In this document: positions 41,815-49,640 of the stretch, piece by piece | Layout of the letters: the number at the start of each line of letters is the position of its first letter | How positions within the stretch are numbered: position 1 is the stretch's first letter | Source of the DNA: Streptomyces griseus subsp. griseus | Lineage (GTDB): Bacteria; Actinomycetota; Actinomycetes; Streptomycetales; Streptomycetaceae | Direction of reading: 5' to 3' | DNA length: 64,000 bases | Assembly (NCBI RefSeq): GCF_000720255.1 | Contig: NZ_JOJE01000022.1 | Coordinates: forward strand, 62,001-126,000 | The notes under the pieces: generated by a model | Told to the model about the DNA's origin: nothing | Seen by the model: only the letters and a program-made list of their open reading frames with translations | Database searches by the model: none | Position numbers and translations under genes: made by a program

Positions 41815-42035
41815 TGCACTCCAGGCATCCGGGGCGATCCGCCGGGAGTTCGGCGACGTCGACCGCGCCCTGGCGTACGCCGTCGGCCTGGTGCCGGCCG
41901 TGCTGCCCGCACCAGAGCGCCGGACCCGCGCGGCGACCGACACCGCCCGCGCCCTGATGGCCGTCGGCGACGTGCCGGCCAAGTGCGTCCAGCGGCAACT
42001 CGTGGAGCGGACCGCGCCGCAGCCTCATTTGCCGG
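41815..42035 (+). pseudogene. Possible regulator C-terminal fragment
   Basis: The + frame reads REFGDVDRALAYAVGLVPAV, LPAPERRTRAATDTARALM and AVGDVPAKCVQRQLVERTAP, an alpha-helical TPR-like stretch found at the C-terminus of some actinobacterial HTH regulators. There is no N-terminal part and the frame ends in unrelated sequence. Tentative. Confidence 0.3.
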
Positions 42036-42159
42036 CGACGTTTCAACAGGCCCACATCGTGAGGGTTCAGAAGGGGAGCGGTTCGGCGTCCAGTGACTCC
42101 GTGTATCCCAGGCCCCATCGCCCGGGGGACGGTCTCGCGGATCGCCTCCAGGTCGGCCG

Positions 42160-42695
42160 TTGTACGTCGGGAGGCCGTCGACGCAGTCCGCAAGTCTCTG
42201 CAGATGGGTGCCGACTCCGGTGTTCACGTTCTCGACGACGCCATCGCCGGGTCCGACTGCATCGCGACATCGCTGGTCCTGGCCAAGGCGATCGGGCAGA
42301 TCAAGGCCGAGTCCGGTGTGGACCTCGTCCTGTGCGGGATGGCCTCGACCGCCGCATCGGGCTCGGTGGTGCCGGCGATGCTGGCCGAGCGCCTCGGCGT
42401 GCCGCAGGTGACGCTGGCTTCGGCGGTGGAGTCTCAGGGCGACCAGGTCCGGATCACGCGTGGCAACGAGGGCTCCACCGAGGTCATCGGCGCGACGCTG
42501 CCGATCGTGCTGTCGGTGACCGACCGGTCCGGTGAGGCCCGATACCCGTCCTTCAAGGGCAGATGGCGGCGAAGAAGAAGCCGGTGCAGACCTGGTCGCT
42601 GTCCGACCCCGGTGTCGACGTCGGCGAGGTCGGCCTGTCCGTGGCGTGGTCGCAGGTGGAGGATACTGCGACCCCTGCCGTCAGGGCGGGTGAGG
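42160..42695 (+). pseudogene. Electron transfer flavoprotein beta subunit remnant
   Basis: Reads REAVDAVRKSLQMGADSGVH, SDCIATSLVLAKAIGQI, VDLVLCGMASTAASGSVVPA and RYPSFKG in one frame, then MAAKKKPVQTWSLSDPGVDV in the next: clearly EtfB, with the AMP-binding region present. The first ~80 residues are missing. A one-base loss after the FKG codons near 42560 breaks the frame (GGCAGATGGCG where GGCATCATGGCG is expected). The last ~25 residues are missing too. Its partner etfA is absent. Confidence 0.8.
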
Positions 42696-42744
42696 TGTTC
42701 CCGTTGACTTGGCGGTCGGTTCGGCCATGGTGGATCGGTGTGTG

Positions 42745-43242
42745 CGAGTCGCTCAGCGGAAGACCTGTTCCGCCGTGGCGGGCGGCGACGATCTCGGCGG
42801 CGACGGACAGGGCGGTCTCCTCGGGCGTGCGGGCGCCGAGATCGAGGCCGATGGGTGAGTGCAGGCGGGTCAGTTCGGCGTCGGTGAGGCCGATGTCGCG
42901 GAGTCTGCGGTCGCGGTCCTCGTGGGTGCGGCGGGAGCCCATCGCGCCGATGTAGGAGGCCGGCAGGCGCAGGGCCGCTTCCAGGAGGGGTACGTCGAAC
43001 TTGGCGTCGTGGGTGAGGACGCAGAGCAGTTTGTCCAGCGTGATCGGAAGGTCCCGCACCCGTTTGCCGGTCGCGTGGTACACGGCGTTCGCCACGGCCG
43101 CACCGACACCCACGATCCCCACCTCGCCCGCCCCGAGGATGCCGAGGGGCGCGTTCGGATCCGGGTCGTCAAGGAAGGACACGTCGATCGGCGGGACATC
43201 CGCGTGCACGGGAACGTGATACTCGGCCAGGCTCGGGTTCAT
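42745..43242 (-). pseudogene. Chimera of xanthine dehydrogenase Mo-subunit C-terminus and XdhC C-terminus
   Basis: The first ~70 codons (NPSLAEYHVPVHADVPPIDV, LGAGEVGIVGVGAAVANAVY, RDLPITLDKLL) are the extreme C-terminus of a YagR/XdhA-type molybdenum subunit. Directly after LDKLL, in frame, follow CVLTHDAKFDVPLLEAALR, SYIGAMGSRRTHEDR and IGLDLGARTPEETALSVAAEI, which are the C-terminal Rossmann part of the maturation factor XdhC. The ATG at 43242 is an internal Met with no ribosome site. An internal deletion seems to have joined the two genes. The reading frame stays open to 42553 over the antisense of etfB. Confidence 0.75.
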
Positions 43243-43261
43243 GATACGTCCGTTGCTCAGG

Positions 43262-44349
43262 TCATGCGTTGTCGGCGTGCAGTGCCGGGTAGTCGGTGTA
43301 GCCGCGGTGGTCGCCGCCGTAGAAGGTGGCCGCGTCGGGAGTGTTGTAGGGGCCGCCGGCTGCGAGGCGGGCGGGCAGGTCCGGGTTGGCCAGGAACAGC
43401 GCGCCGAAGGCGATGATGTCCGCGGTGCCGTCCTCGATGAGGGCGAGAGCGCCGGGGCCGGTGGTTTCGGGGTGGGTGAAGGGGTTGAGGATGAACGCCG
43501 TCGGCCAGTCCTTGCGCAGCCGGGCAGTCAGGTCGCGGTCGGGACTCTCGAGCAGGTGCAGGTAGGCGAGGTCCAGCCGGGCGAGACCTGTGATCAGCGT
43601 GGTGTAGGTCTCCAGCACGTTCGCCGGGTTGGTCTCGGCTATGTCGTTGTAGGGGTTGCCGGGGGAGATGCGGAAGCCGGTTCGGCGGCCGCCGATTGCC
43701 TCCGCGACGGCCGTGGCGACCTCGATGCCGAAGCGGACCCGGTCCGCGGCGCCGCCTCCCCACCTGTCGGTGCGCAGATTGGTGTTGGGGGCGAGGAACT
43801 GGTGGATCAGGTAGCCGTTCGCCCCGTGGATCTCCACGCCGTCGAAACCGGCGGCGATCGCGTTGCGCGCGGCGTTGGCGTAGTCGGCGATCCTCTGGGC
43901 GGTGCCGTCCCGGTCCAGTTCCTTGGGCGTGACGTAGTCCTGGGGGCCCTGGTAGGTGAACACCTGGCCCGCCGCCGCGACGGCGGAGGGGGCGACCGGG
44001 ATGAGCCCGTCGGGCAGCAGGCTGGGGTGGCCGACCGGCCGGTGTGCATCAGCTGCGCGAAGATCGTGCCGCCCTGGGCGTGGACGGCGTCGGTCACCTT
44101 CCGCCAGGCGCCGACCTGCGCCGCGGAGCGCAGGCCGGGGGTGTTGGTGTAGCCCTGGCCGACGACCGACGGCTGGATGCCCTCGGTGATGATCAGGCCG
44201 GCGCTCGCGCGCTGGGCGTAGTAGGTGGCCATCAGCTCCGTCGCCGTGGCCGCGGGCGCGTCGGCGCGGCTGCGGGTCATGGGCGCCATCGCGATGCGGT
44301 TCGCCAGTGCCTTGCCGCTCAGGTCGATCGGGTCGAACGCAGTAGTCAT
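43262..44349 (-). pseudogene. Old Yellow Enzyme-type alkene reductase, frameshifted
   Basis: An NADPH:flavin ene-reductase gene of the NemA/OPR family, nearly complete: start ATG 44349 with TTGGAG upstream, N-terminus FDPIDLSGKALANRIAMAPMTR, then GFDGVEIHGANGYLIHQF, RTDRWGG and IEDGTADIIAFGALFLANP. The frame changes within the conserved LMHTGRVGHPSLLPDG segment: the DNA near 44031-44036 reads CGGTCGGCC, one G short of the expected CGGGTCGGCC. Upstream residues lie in one frame and all downstream residues in another. If real, the protein stops after a nonsense tail. A sequencing error is possible, but the divergent regulator is also broken. Confidence 0.85.
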
Positions 44350-44626
44350 AGCAGCTTGCTCCAAGGAACGGGGCGGGAAGAGACAGGCGGCAGCATGGGC
44401 CTGGTGGGGGAACCGGGACCTCAGCAGTCCTCATTTCGACCGGTCAAGTGGTCATGCCGACGGTTTTGCAAGCTGAGGTCCGCGCCCGGCTGCCTTCCGG
44501 CCGGGCACCGTGGCCAGCGTCCCGAACGGGCCGGCATCCACCCAGGGCACGGCTTTGCGTATGCCCGCGATGCCTACCACTGGCTGGGTCAGGCTGGTGT
44601 GCGTCCGACCCAGGGATACTCAAGGC

Positions 44627-45550
44627 ATGGACGAACACCCCGAACCGGTGCTCGAGCCCGCCGTTGGCGCTCTGGACCCGCGTGCCGAGCTCAGCGAGTT
44701 CCTGCGCACACGGCGGGCCCGGCTGAAGCCGGAGGACGTGGGCCCGCGGAGCTTCGGACGGTACCGGCGGGTGCCGGGGCTGCGCCGCGAGGAGCTGGCG
44801 CAGCTGGCCGGGGTGTCGGTGGCGTACTACACGCGGCTGTAACAGGGCAACGGGCGGCACGTGTCGGCAGAGGTCCTCGACGCCATCGCCGGCGCGCTCA
44901 GGCTGAGCGACGCCGAGCACGCCCACCTCACGCACCTGGCGAAGCCGACGCAGCAGAAGAAGAAGCCGGTCGGCCGCACCCAGCAGGTGCGGGGCCACCT
45001 GCGGACGCTGCTGGACACCATGGACGGCGTCCCGGCGAGCATCGTGGGGCGGCGCTCGGACATCCTCGCCTGGAACCGGATGGCCGCGGCGGTCTTCGGC
45101 GACTGGGCCGAGCTGCCCGCACAGGAGCAGAACTGGGCGCGGCTGGTGTTCCTGCGGCCCGAGTACCGCGACCTGTTCGCGGACTGGGAGCACAAAGCGA
45201 ACGACGTCGTCTGTCAGCTGCGCTTGGACGCCGGCTCCCGTCCGCACGACCCTCGGCTGTCCGCGCTGGTGGGCGAGCTCTCCGTGAAGAGCGAGGATTT
45301 CAGGCGGCTGTGGGCCACCCGCGACGTCACGGTGAAGTGCAACGGCGTCCAGCGCCTGCACCACCCCCTCGTCGGCGAACTCGATCTCCGCGTCGAGTCG
45401 TTCCATCTGGCCGACGACCATGAACAGATGCTGCTGACGTCCCACGCCGAACCGGGCTCCCCGTCCGCAGAGGCACTACGACTGCTGGCCAGCTGGGGCA
45501 CCGACGCGACAAGGGCGGGAGCCGGGATGCCGCCGACACCCACGGCCTGA
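44627..45550 (+). pseudogene. XRE-family (MmyB-like) regulator with an in-frame stop
   Basis: A 307-residue regulator in one frame: helix-turn-helix LRREELAQLAGVSVAYYTRL, then a ligand-binding MmyB-like domain (ASIVGRRSDILAWNRMAAAV, YRDLFADWE, HPLVGELDLRVESFHLADD). The highly conserved LEQG after YYTR reads CTG TAA CAG GGC, so Glu has become TAA at 44840-44842 (codon 72). The rest continues open to 45550. It is divergent to the ene-reductase gene, as is usual for this pair, and would normally control it. A GTG at 44861 could restart translation but would lack the DNA-binding domain. Confidence 0.85.
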
Positions 45551-45680
45551 TGCACTTTCGATGCGCGCTCCTCCGACCTGAACCCGCCCAACGGGCACGG
45601 CTTGCCGAGATCCGCGAAAACCTGAACGCTCTAATCGCCGAAGCCGAGACGGAAGGCTGGCTCGGCGTGGCGCACATCCA
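45550..45680 (+). pseudogene. Recombinase-like helical fragment
   Basis: The + frame reads RARLAEIRENLNALIAEAET then EGWLG, a helical signature seen near the C-terminus of some Streptomyces integrase/recombinase-type proteins. It is otherwise unsupported and dissolves after ~45680. Confidence 0.3.
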
Positions 45681-45823
45681 GGCGGGCCAAGCGAGAGCTT
45701 CTCCCGGCGCCACCCGATGTCACCAGAACAGATTCGCAACGCACTCTCAGGCCGGCCGTGACAGCCTGCTGTGGCCCGAGGGCCGTGGCGGACGCGGCCA
45801 TGCGGACTTGTGCCGCGCCCGCC

Positions 45824-45913
45824 TCACCTGCCGGTCCTGGCTTCGCGGGCCGTGCAGGCGGCCGGGGTGAGACCGGTGTAGTTACGGAAGAAGCGGCCGA
45901 AGTTCGCGGCAAG
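45824..45913 (-). pseudogene. AraC-family regulator C-terminal scrap
   Basis: The last 29 codons of a minus-strand frame read LAANFGRFFRNYTGLTPAAC followed by a short basic tail, matching the second helix-turn-helix of AraC regulators ('sNFgrfFrr.tGlTP'). The rest of the gene is not present to the right. From 45914 to ~46100 I see nothing else. Confidence 0.4.
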
Positions 45914-46100
45914 GGGCGCGCCGTCATCGACGGACTGCTCGGCAGGCGGGCAGAGGGGCCTTCCGGCCGAACCTCCCCAGATTCTCCCCAGGGCTGATCG
46001 TGGTCGACTTCCGACGCGGTGCGCCGGGTGTCGACCGAAGGCTGCCGTGACCTGTTCGCGGCCCCGCCGGCCCGTGGTCACCGGCCGCACGGTGGCAGGC

Positions 46101-46117
46101 TCGCCCGTGGCGGGTGA
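46101..46117. promoter_or_regulatory. 17-bp inverted repeat, copy 4 (upstream of MFS gene)
   Basis: TCGCCCGTGGCGGGTGA: seven-base arms around a three-base spacer, one mismatch to TCACCCG-N3-CGGGTGA. It lies 110 bp before the proposed GTG start of the MFS exporter. It is the weakest of the four copies by position but matches the right arm exactly. Confidence 0.5.
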
Positions 46118-46227
46118 GGCGCCCGACGGGCTCCTGGGCTGGGATGGAGGTGGTGGCCGGTCGGGCGGCGGTCGCCGCCCGGCCGATGTCCACGGGCGTC
46201 CCGGGCCGACTCGGCGAGGTGGAGACG

Positions 46228-47856
46228 GTGAGGCACTGGCGAGCTCTGATCGTCCTGGGCACGGCCCAGTTCCTGATGGTCCTGGACACGTCCGTCATGA
46301 ACGTCTCCATCAGCCAGCTGGTCGAGGACTTCGACACCGAGGTCACCGCCATCCAGGCCGTCATCACCCTCTACGCGCTGGTCATGGCGGCCTTCATGAT
46401 CATCGGCGGCCGGCTGGGGGACATCCTGGGGCGCCGCCGCCTCTTCCTCCTCGGTCTCGTGGTGTACGGCGTCGGATCGGGCCTGACGGCCGTGGCCCCG
46501 ACGCTGTGGGTCCTGGCGCTGGGCTGGTCGGTGATCGAGGGGCTCGGCGCCGCCATGGTGCTGCCGTCGATGGCGGCCCTCGTCGCCGAGGCCTACCGCG
46601 GCCGGGACCGGGCCGTCGCCTACGGCGTGATCGGCGGGCTGGCCGGTGCGGGCATCGCGGTCGGCCCCCTGTTGGGCGGGTGGGTGACGACGTACCTCAC
46701 CTGGCGGCTGGTCTTCGCCGGTGAGGTGGTGGTCGTACTGACCGTGCTGTTCTTCCGCCGAGCGGTCAAGGAGTCGCCCCACACCGGTCCGCGCCCCCAC
46801 CTGGACGGCGTAGGAGCGGTCCTGTCGGCGGCCGGACTGGGGCTCGGTGTGCTCGGGGTGCTGCAGAGCGGCACCTGGGGCTGGGTACAGCCACGCAACC
46901 CGCCCTTCACGATCATGGGCTTCGCGCCCACGCTGTTCGTCGTCGGCGCCGGAGCGGTCGTACTCGCCGTCTTCGCCCGTTGGGAGCGACGCCGGGACGC
47001 CCACGGCGCCGACCCCCTGGTGCACCTGAACCTGCTGCACAAGCCCGCCCTGCGCTCGGGCCTGATGTCCTTGCTGTTCCAGAACCTCGTCCTGCTGGGG
47101 CTGTTCTTCACCATTCCGCTGTACCTGCAGGTGGTCCAAGGGTTCGACGCCTTCCAGACGGGGCTGCGGCTGCTCCCCGTGTCCATCGCCATGCTGGTCG
47201 CCTCCATGGTCGCCGCCCGGGTGGGACGGGCGGTGGGCGCGCGCCGGATGGTGCGGCTGGCCCTGCTGACCCTGGCCGTGTCCATCGTGTGGCTGCTGGC
47301 CACCGTCGAGCCCGACATCGACGACGCGCAGTTCGCCGGGGCCATGGCCCTGCTCGGCGTCGGCATGGGACTGCTCGCCTCGCAACTGGGCAACGTCGTC
47401 CAGTCCAGCGTCGGCGAGGAGGAACGCAGCGAGGTCGGCGGGCTGCAGTTCACGGCCCAGAACCTGGGCTCCGCACTGGGCACCGCGCTCATCGGATCGC
47501 TGCTCATCGGCGCACTGGCCCACGCCTTCACCGCGCAGGTGGAGGACAACCCCCGGCTGTCGGACGAGGCACGCCAGAAGACGAGTGTCGCCCTCGAGGC
47601 CGGGATCAGCTTCGTCCCCACCGACCAGGTGCGCTCGGCTGCGGAGGACGCCGGGCTGCCACCCACCGAGGTCGACGCCCTCACGGACTCCTACGCCACG
47701 GCCCAACTGAACGGCCTGAAAGCGGCGATCCTCGCCACCGGGGGGATCACCCTGGCGGCCTTCCTCGTCACACCCCACCTGCCGACCGCGCGGACGAGCC
47801 GTACGGACCCGTCCGACACCGGCGAGGCGGCCGACGCGCTCGGCCCGAGGCCCTGA
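46228..47856 (+). CDS. MFS drug/proton antiporter, DHA2 (14-TM) type
   Basis: About 542 residues with the 14-helix layout of DHA2 exporters: helix 1 ALIVLGTAQFLMVLDTSVMN, motif A in GGRLGDILGRRRLF, motif C-like GGLAGAGIAVGPLLGGWV, and an extended loop before the last helix. A long periplasmic segment (PRLSDEARQKTSVALEAG ... EVDALTDSY) precedes TM14. I chose GTG 46228 because the conserved N-terminus (RHWRAL) begins there and GAGGTGGAG precedes it. ATG 46144 would place the start 27 bp from the inverted repeat and add unconserved residues. It is followed after 15 bp by a small membrane protein gene, probably one operon. The substrate cannot be inferred. Confidence 0.85.
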   Translation: MRHWRALIVLGTAQFLMVLDTSVMNVSISQLVEDFDTEVTAIQAVITLYALVMAAFMIIGGRLGDILGRRRLFLLGLVVYGVGSGLTAVAPTLWVLALGWSVIEGLGAAMVLPSMAALVAEAYRGRDRAVAYGVIGGLAGAGIAVGPLLGGWVTTYLTWRLVFAGEVVVVLTVLFFRRAVKESPHTGPRPHLDGVGAVLSAAGLGLGVLGVLQSGTWGWVQPRNPPFTIMGFAPTLFVVGAGAVVLAVFARWERRRDAHGADPLVHLNLLHKPALRSGLMSLLFQNLVLLGLFFTIPLYLQVVQGFDAFQTGLRLLPVSIAMLVASMVAARVGRAVGARRMVRLALLTLAVSIVWLLATVEPDIDDAQFAGAMALLGVGMGLLASQLGNVVQSSVGEEERSEVGGLQFTAQNLGSALGTALIGSLLIGALAHAFTAQVEDNPRLSDEARQKTSVALEAGISFVPTDQVRSAAEDAGLPPTEVDALTDSYATAQLNGLKAAILATGGITLAAFLVTPHLPTARTSRTDPSDTGEAADALGPRP

Positions 47857-47871
47857 CCGAGGGAGGCGGCG

Positions 47872-48393
47872 ATGCCCACGACCCGGCAGCCCGGGGCCCG
47901 CGCGGAACGCGTCGCGGAGCGCCGGGCCCGTGCCGACTACACCGGCGGTGTCTACGGATCCATGCTCGCCACCTCGGTGATCATCGGCGCCGGTACCCTG
48001 GGCTCGTTTCCGCGCCTCGAACTGGTCCTGTTGCTGTTGCTCACGGGCGTGGCGTTCTGGGTCGCGCACGTCCACGCCCAGCTGTTCGGCGCGCGCCTCG
48101 CGCAGCGCAGCCTGGACCGCCGGATCGTGCTGCACGTGTGCCGTGACGAGTGGCCGATCGTCAAGGCGGCCGTTCCGCCGGCCGCCGCCGTGGCGGTCAG
48201 TCCCCTGCTGGGCCTCGATGTGCAAGGAGCGTTGTGGCTCGCGCTCGGGGTGGCCGTGGCCGGACAGGTGGGCTGGTCGGCGGCCGCGGCACGACGTGCC
48301 GACGCGTCCTGGCACCTGGTGGCCGCCACCGCCGCGGTGAATCTGCTGCTCGGGCTGCTGATCATCTCCTTCAAGCTCTTCCTGAAGCACTGA
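47872..48393 (+). CDS. Small integral membrane protein of unknown function
   Basis: 173 residues with a basic N-terminus (RAERVAERRARADYTGGVYG) and four to five hydrophobic segments (ATSVIIGAGTLGSF; ELVLLLLLTGVAFWVAHVHA; AAVPPAAAVAVSPLLGL; ALWLALGVAVAGQVGWSA; TAAVNLLLGLLIISFKLFL). A GGGAGGCGG site precedes the ATG, 15 bp after the MFS stop. I do not recognise a named family. The last codons lie inside a 25-bp tandem duplication that repeats the stop region. Confidence 0.75.
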   Translation: MPTTRQPGARAERVAERRARADYTGGVYGSMLATSVIIGAGTLGSFPRLELVLLLLLTGVAFWVAHVHAQLFGARLAQRSLDRRIVLHVCRDEWPIVKAAVPPAAAVAVSPLLGLDVQGALWLALGVAVAGQVGWSAAAARRADASWHLVAATAAVNLLLGLLIISFKLFLKH

Positions 48394-48421
48394 GGCCAAG
48401 CTCTTCCTGAAGCACTGAGGC
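48372..48421 (+). repeat. 25-bp tandem duplication across a stop codon
   Basis: Two exact adjacent copies (48372-48396 and 48397-48421), each containing AAGCTCTTCCTGAAGCAC and the TGA stop. The first copy carries the real stop of the membrane protein and the second lies in the intergenic space. This is recent slippage or duplication. Confidence 0.95.
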
Positions 48422-48442
48422 GCGTGAGGGCCCGAGGTGGTA

Positions 48443-48459
48443 TCACCTCCCTCGGGTGA
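48443..48459. promoter_or_regulatory. 17-bp inverted repeat, copy 1
   Basis: TCACCTCCCTCGGGTGA. The right arm CGGGTGA is exact; the left arm has five of seven pairs. It ends 83 bp before the ATG of the 65-residue protein at 48542. Confidence 0.6.
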
Positions 48460-48541
48460 GGCCGGGTGGGGTGGCGGGGCGGAGCATCGCAGGGAAAGGG
48501 AGCGGTCCGGCCGGTCCGGGCCGCGCGGCGGAAAGCAGCTC

Positions 48542-48739
48542 ATGCGCTACGAGATCCGCGTCGAAGGACATCTGTCGGAGACGCTGACCAAGGCCTTTCC
48601 CGAGCTGGACCACGTGGTGATGTCCGGTCAGACGGTCCTGTTCGGCTCCGTCGTCGACGAGGCGCACCTGTACGGACTGCTGGCCCGTTGTCAGTCGTTG
48701 GGCCTGCGCGTGCTGGAGATGCGTCAGCAGCCGGAGTAG
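48542..48739 (+). CDS. Small conserved-looking cytoplasmic protein (65 aa)
   Basis: A 65-residue protein starting MRYEIRVEGHLSETLTKAFP with strand-helix-strand character (HVVMSGQTVLFGSVVDEAHL, then GLRVLEMRQQ). It has the look of a small ferredoxin-like alpha/beta fold found in actinobacteria, but I cannot name a family. GGAAAG precedes the ATG. Codon use fits the neighbours. It is transcribed alone, with inverted repeat copy 1 83 bp upstream, and converges on the K+ channel gene 30 bp downstream. Confidence 0.7.
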   Translation: MRYEIRVEGHLSETLTKAFPELDHVVMSGQTVLFGSVVDEAHLYGLLARCQSLGLRVLEMRQQPE

Positions 48740-48769
48740 CAGACCCGGGTGAGCACACCGCAAACGCAC

Positions 48770-49354
48770 TCAGGAGTCGGGTGGTGGCCGGCGGCCCTGT
48801 CGTTGCAGGCCCACGCGGATCGCGCCCGAGAGGATGCGGGCGGCGACACCCACGATCAGCAGCCCGCCGGTCATCTGCAGCATCGTCAGCACGCGTCCCG
48901 TCTGGGACCGCGCTGTGATGTCGCCGAATCCGACGGTGGTGAAGGTCGTGAGCGTGAAGTACAGGGCATCCGTCCTGGTCAGCGGTTCGCTGAAGGAGCC
49001 GGGAGAGGCGTCCTCCAGGAGGTAGTACACACCGGCGAAGAGCACCAGAAACAGCACGAGCGTGGCGGCGAGGGCCTCGACGGCCTTCAGCCGGGGGTGG
49101 GGCGAGCGCGCGATGGCCCGCAGTTCCCACAGGAAGACCAGGAGCACGCCCAGCAGGCCGCAGGCGAGCAGCGCCGCGTCACTGGCCTGCTCGGCCTTGT
49201 CCAGCGGCAGCAGGTAGTACGCGGTGATGAGGGCGGCCACGATCCCCACGGCCCTGACGACCGACCAGGCCGACGCCCGCACCGCCGGTCGCCGAGGAGG
49301 CTTCGCCCGGCCCGGCCGGTCGGGTTCGGCCGGGCCGGCGGCTGGCTCGTTCAT
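48770..49354 (-). CDS. Potassium channel subunit (two-pore-helix type)
   Basis: A 194-residue membrane protein with the K+ selectivity filter TTVGFGD in YFTLTTFTTVGFGDITARS, followed by the inner helix TMLQMTGGLLIVGVAARIL. Upstream hydrophobic segments (VRAVGIVAALITAYYLLPL; ALLACGLLGVLLVFLWELRA; LAATLVLFLVLFAGVYYLL) give four helices in total, as in small KcsA/Ion_trans_2 proteins with extra N-terminal helices. There is no RCK domain, so cytoplasmic gating ligands are not evident. It is divergent to the 49641 gene. Inverted repeat copy 2 lies 81 bp upstream of its start. Confidence 0.88.
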   Translation of the reverse strand: MNEPAAGPAEPDRPGRAKPPRRPAVRASAWSVVRAVGIVAALITAYYLLPLDKAEQASDAALLACGLLGVLLVFLWELRAIARSPHPRLKAVEALAATLVLFLVLFAGVYYLLEDASPGSFSEPLTRTDALYFTLTTFTTVGFGDITARSQTGRVLTMLQMTGGLLIVGVAARILSGAIRVGLQRQGRRPPPDS

Positions 49355-49434
49355 CCGGTGTCTCTTCGTCCGTTCGCCGCGCGCCGCCGCGCGGCTCCGA
49401 GCACCAGTTCAGCGCCCGCCGCGACCGCCGGGGA

Positions 49435-49451
49435 TCACCCGTCCCGGGTGA
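49435..49451. promoter_or_regulatory. 17-bp inverted repeat, copy 2
   Basis: TCACCCGTCCCGGGTGA, a perfect 7-3-7 inverted repeat in the divergent region: 81 bp from the K+ channel start (minus strand) and 190 bp from the 49641 start. The spacing, like that of copies 1 and 3, favours the channel gene as target. Confidence 0.65.
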
Positions 49452-49640
49452 CCCGGTGGCGGACGGCCCGCGGGACGCTGGCGTGGACGAGCCGCACCGG
49501 GCAGGTCACGCGCCTCCCGACGCCGGACGCCCTGCCGAGACCGTCCGAAGCCTCCGTGACGCCGTGCCCCGGTTCCACCGACCCCCGACGGCGGTGTCCG
49601 TGCCGTTTCCGGGGACGGCACGCACGACCAAGGAGAAGCC

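Noticed and set aside
42553..43242. Functional XdhC gene
   Set aside because: The N-terminal part belongs to the Mo subunit, there is no ribosome site, and the catalytic N-terminal domain of XdhC is absent.
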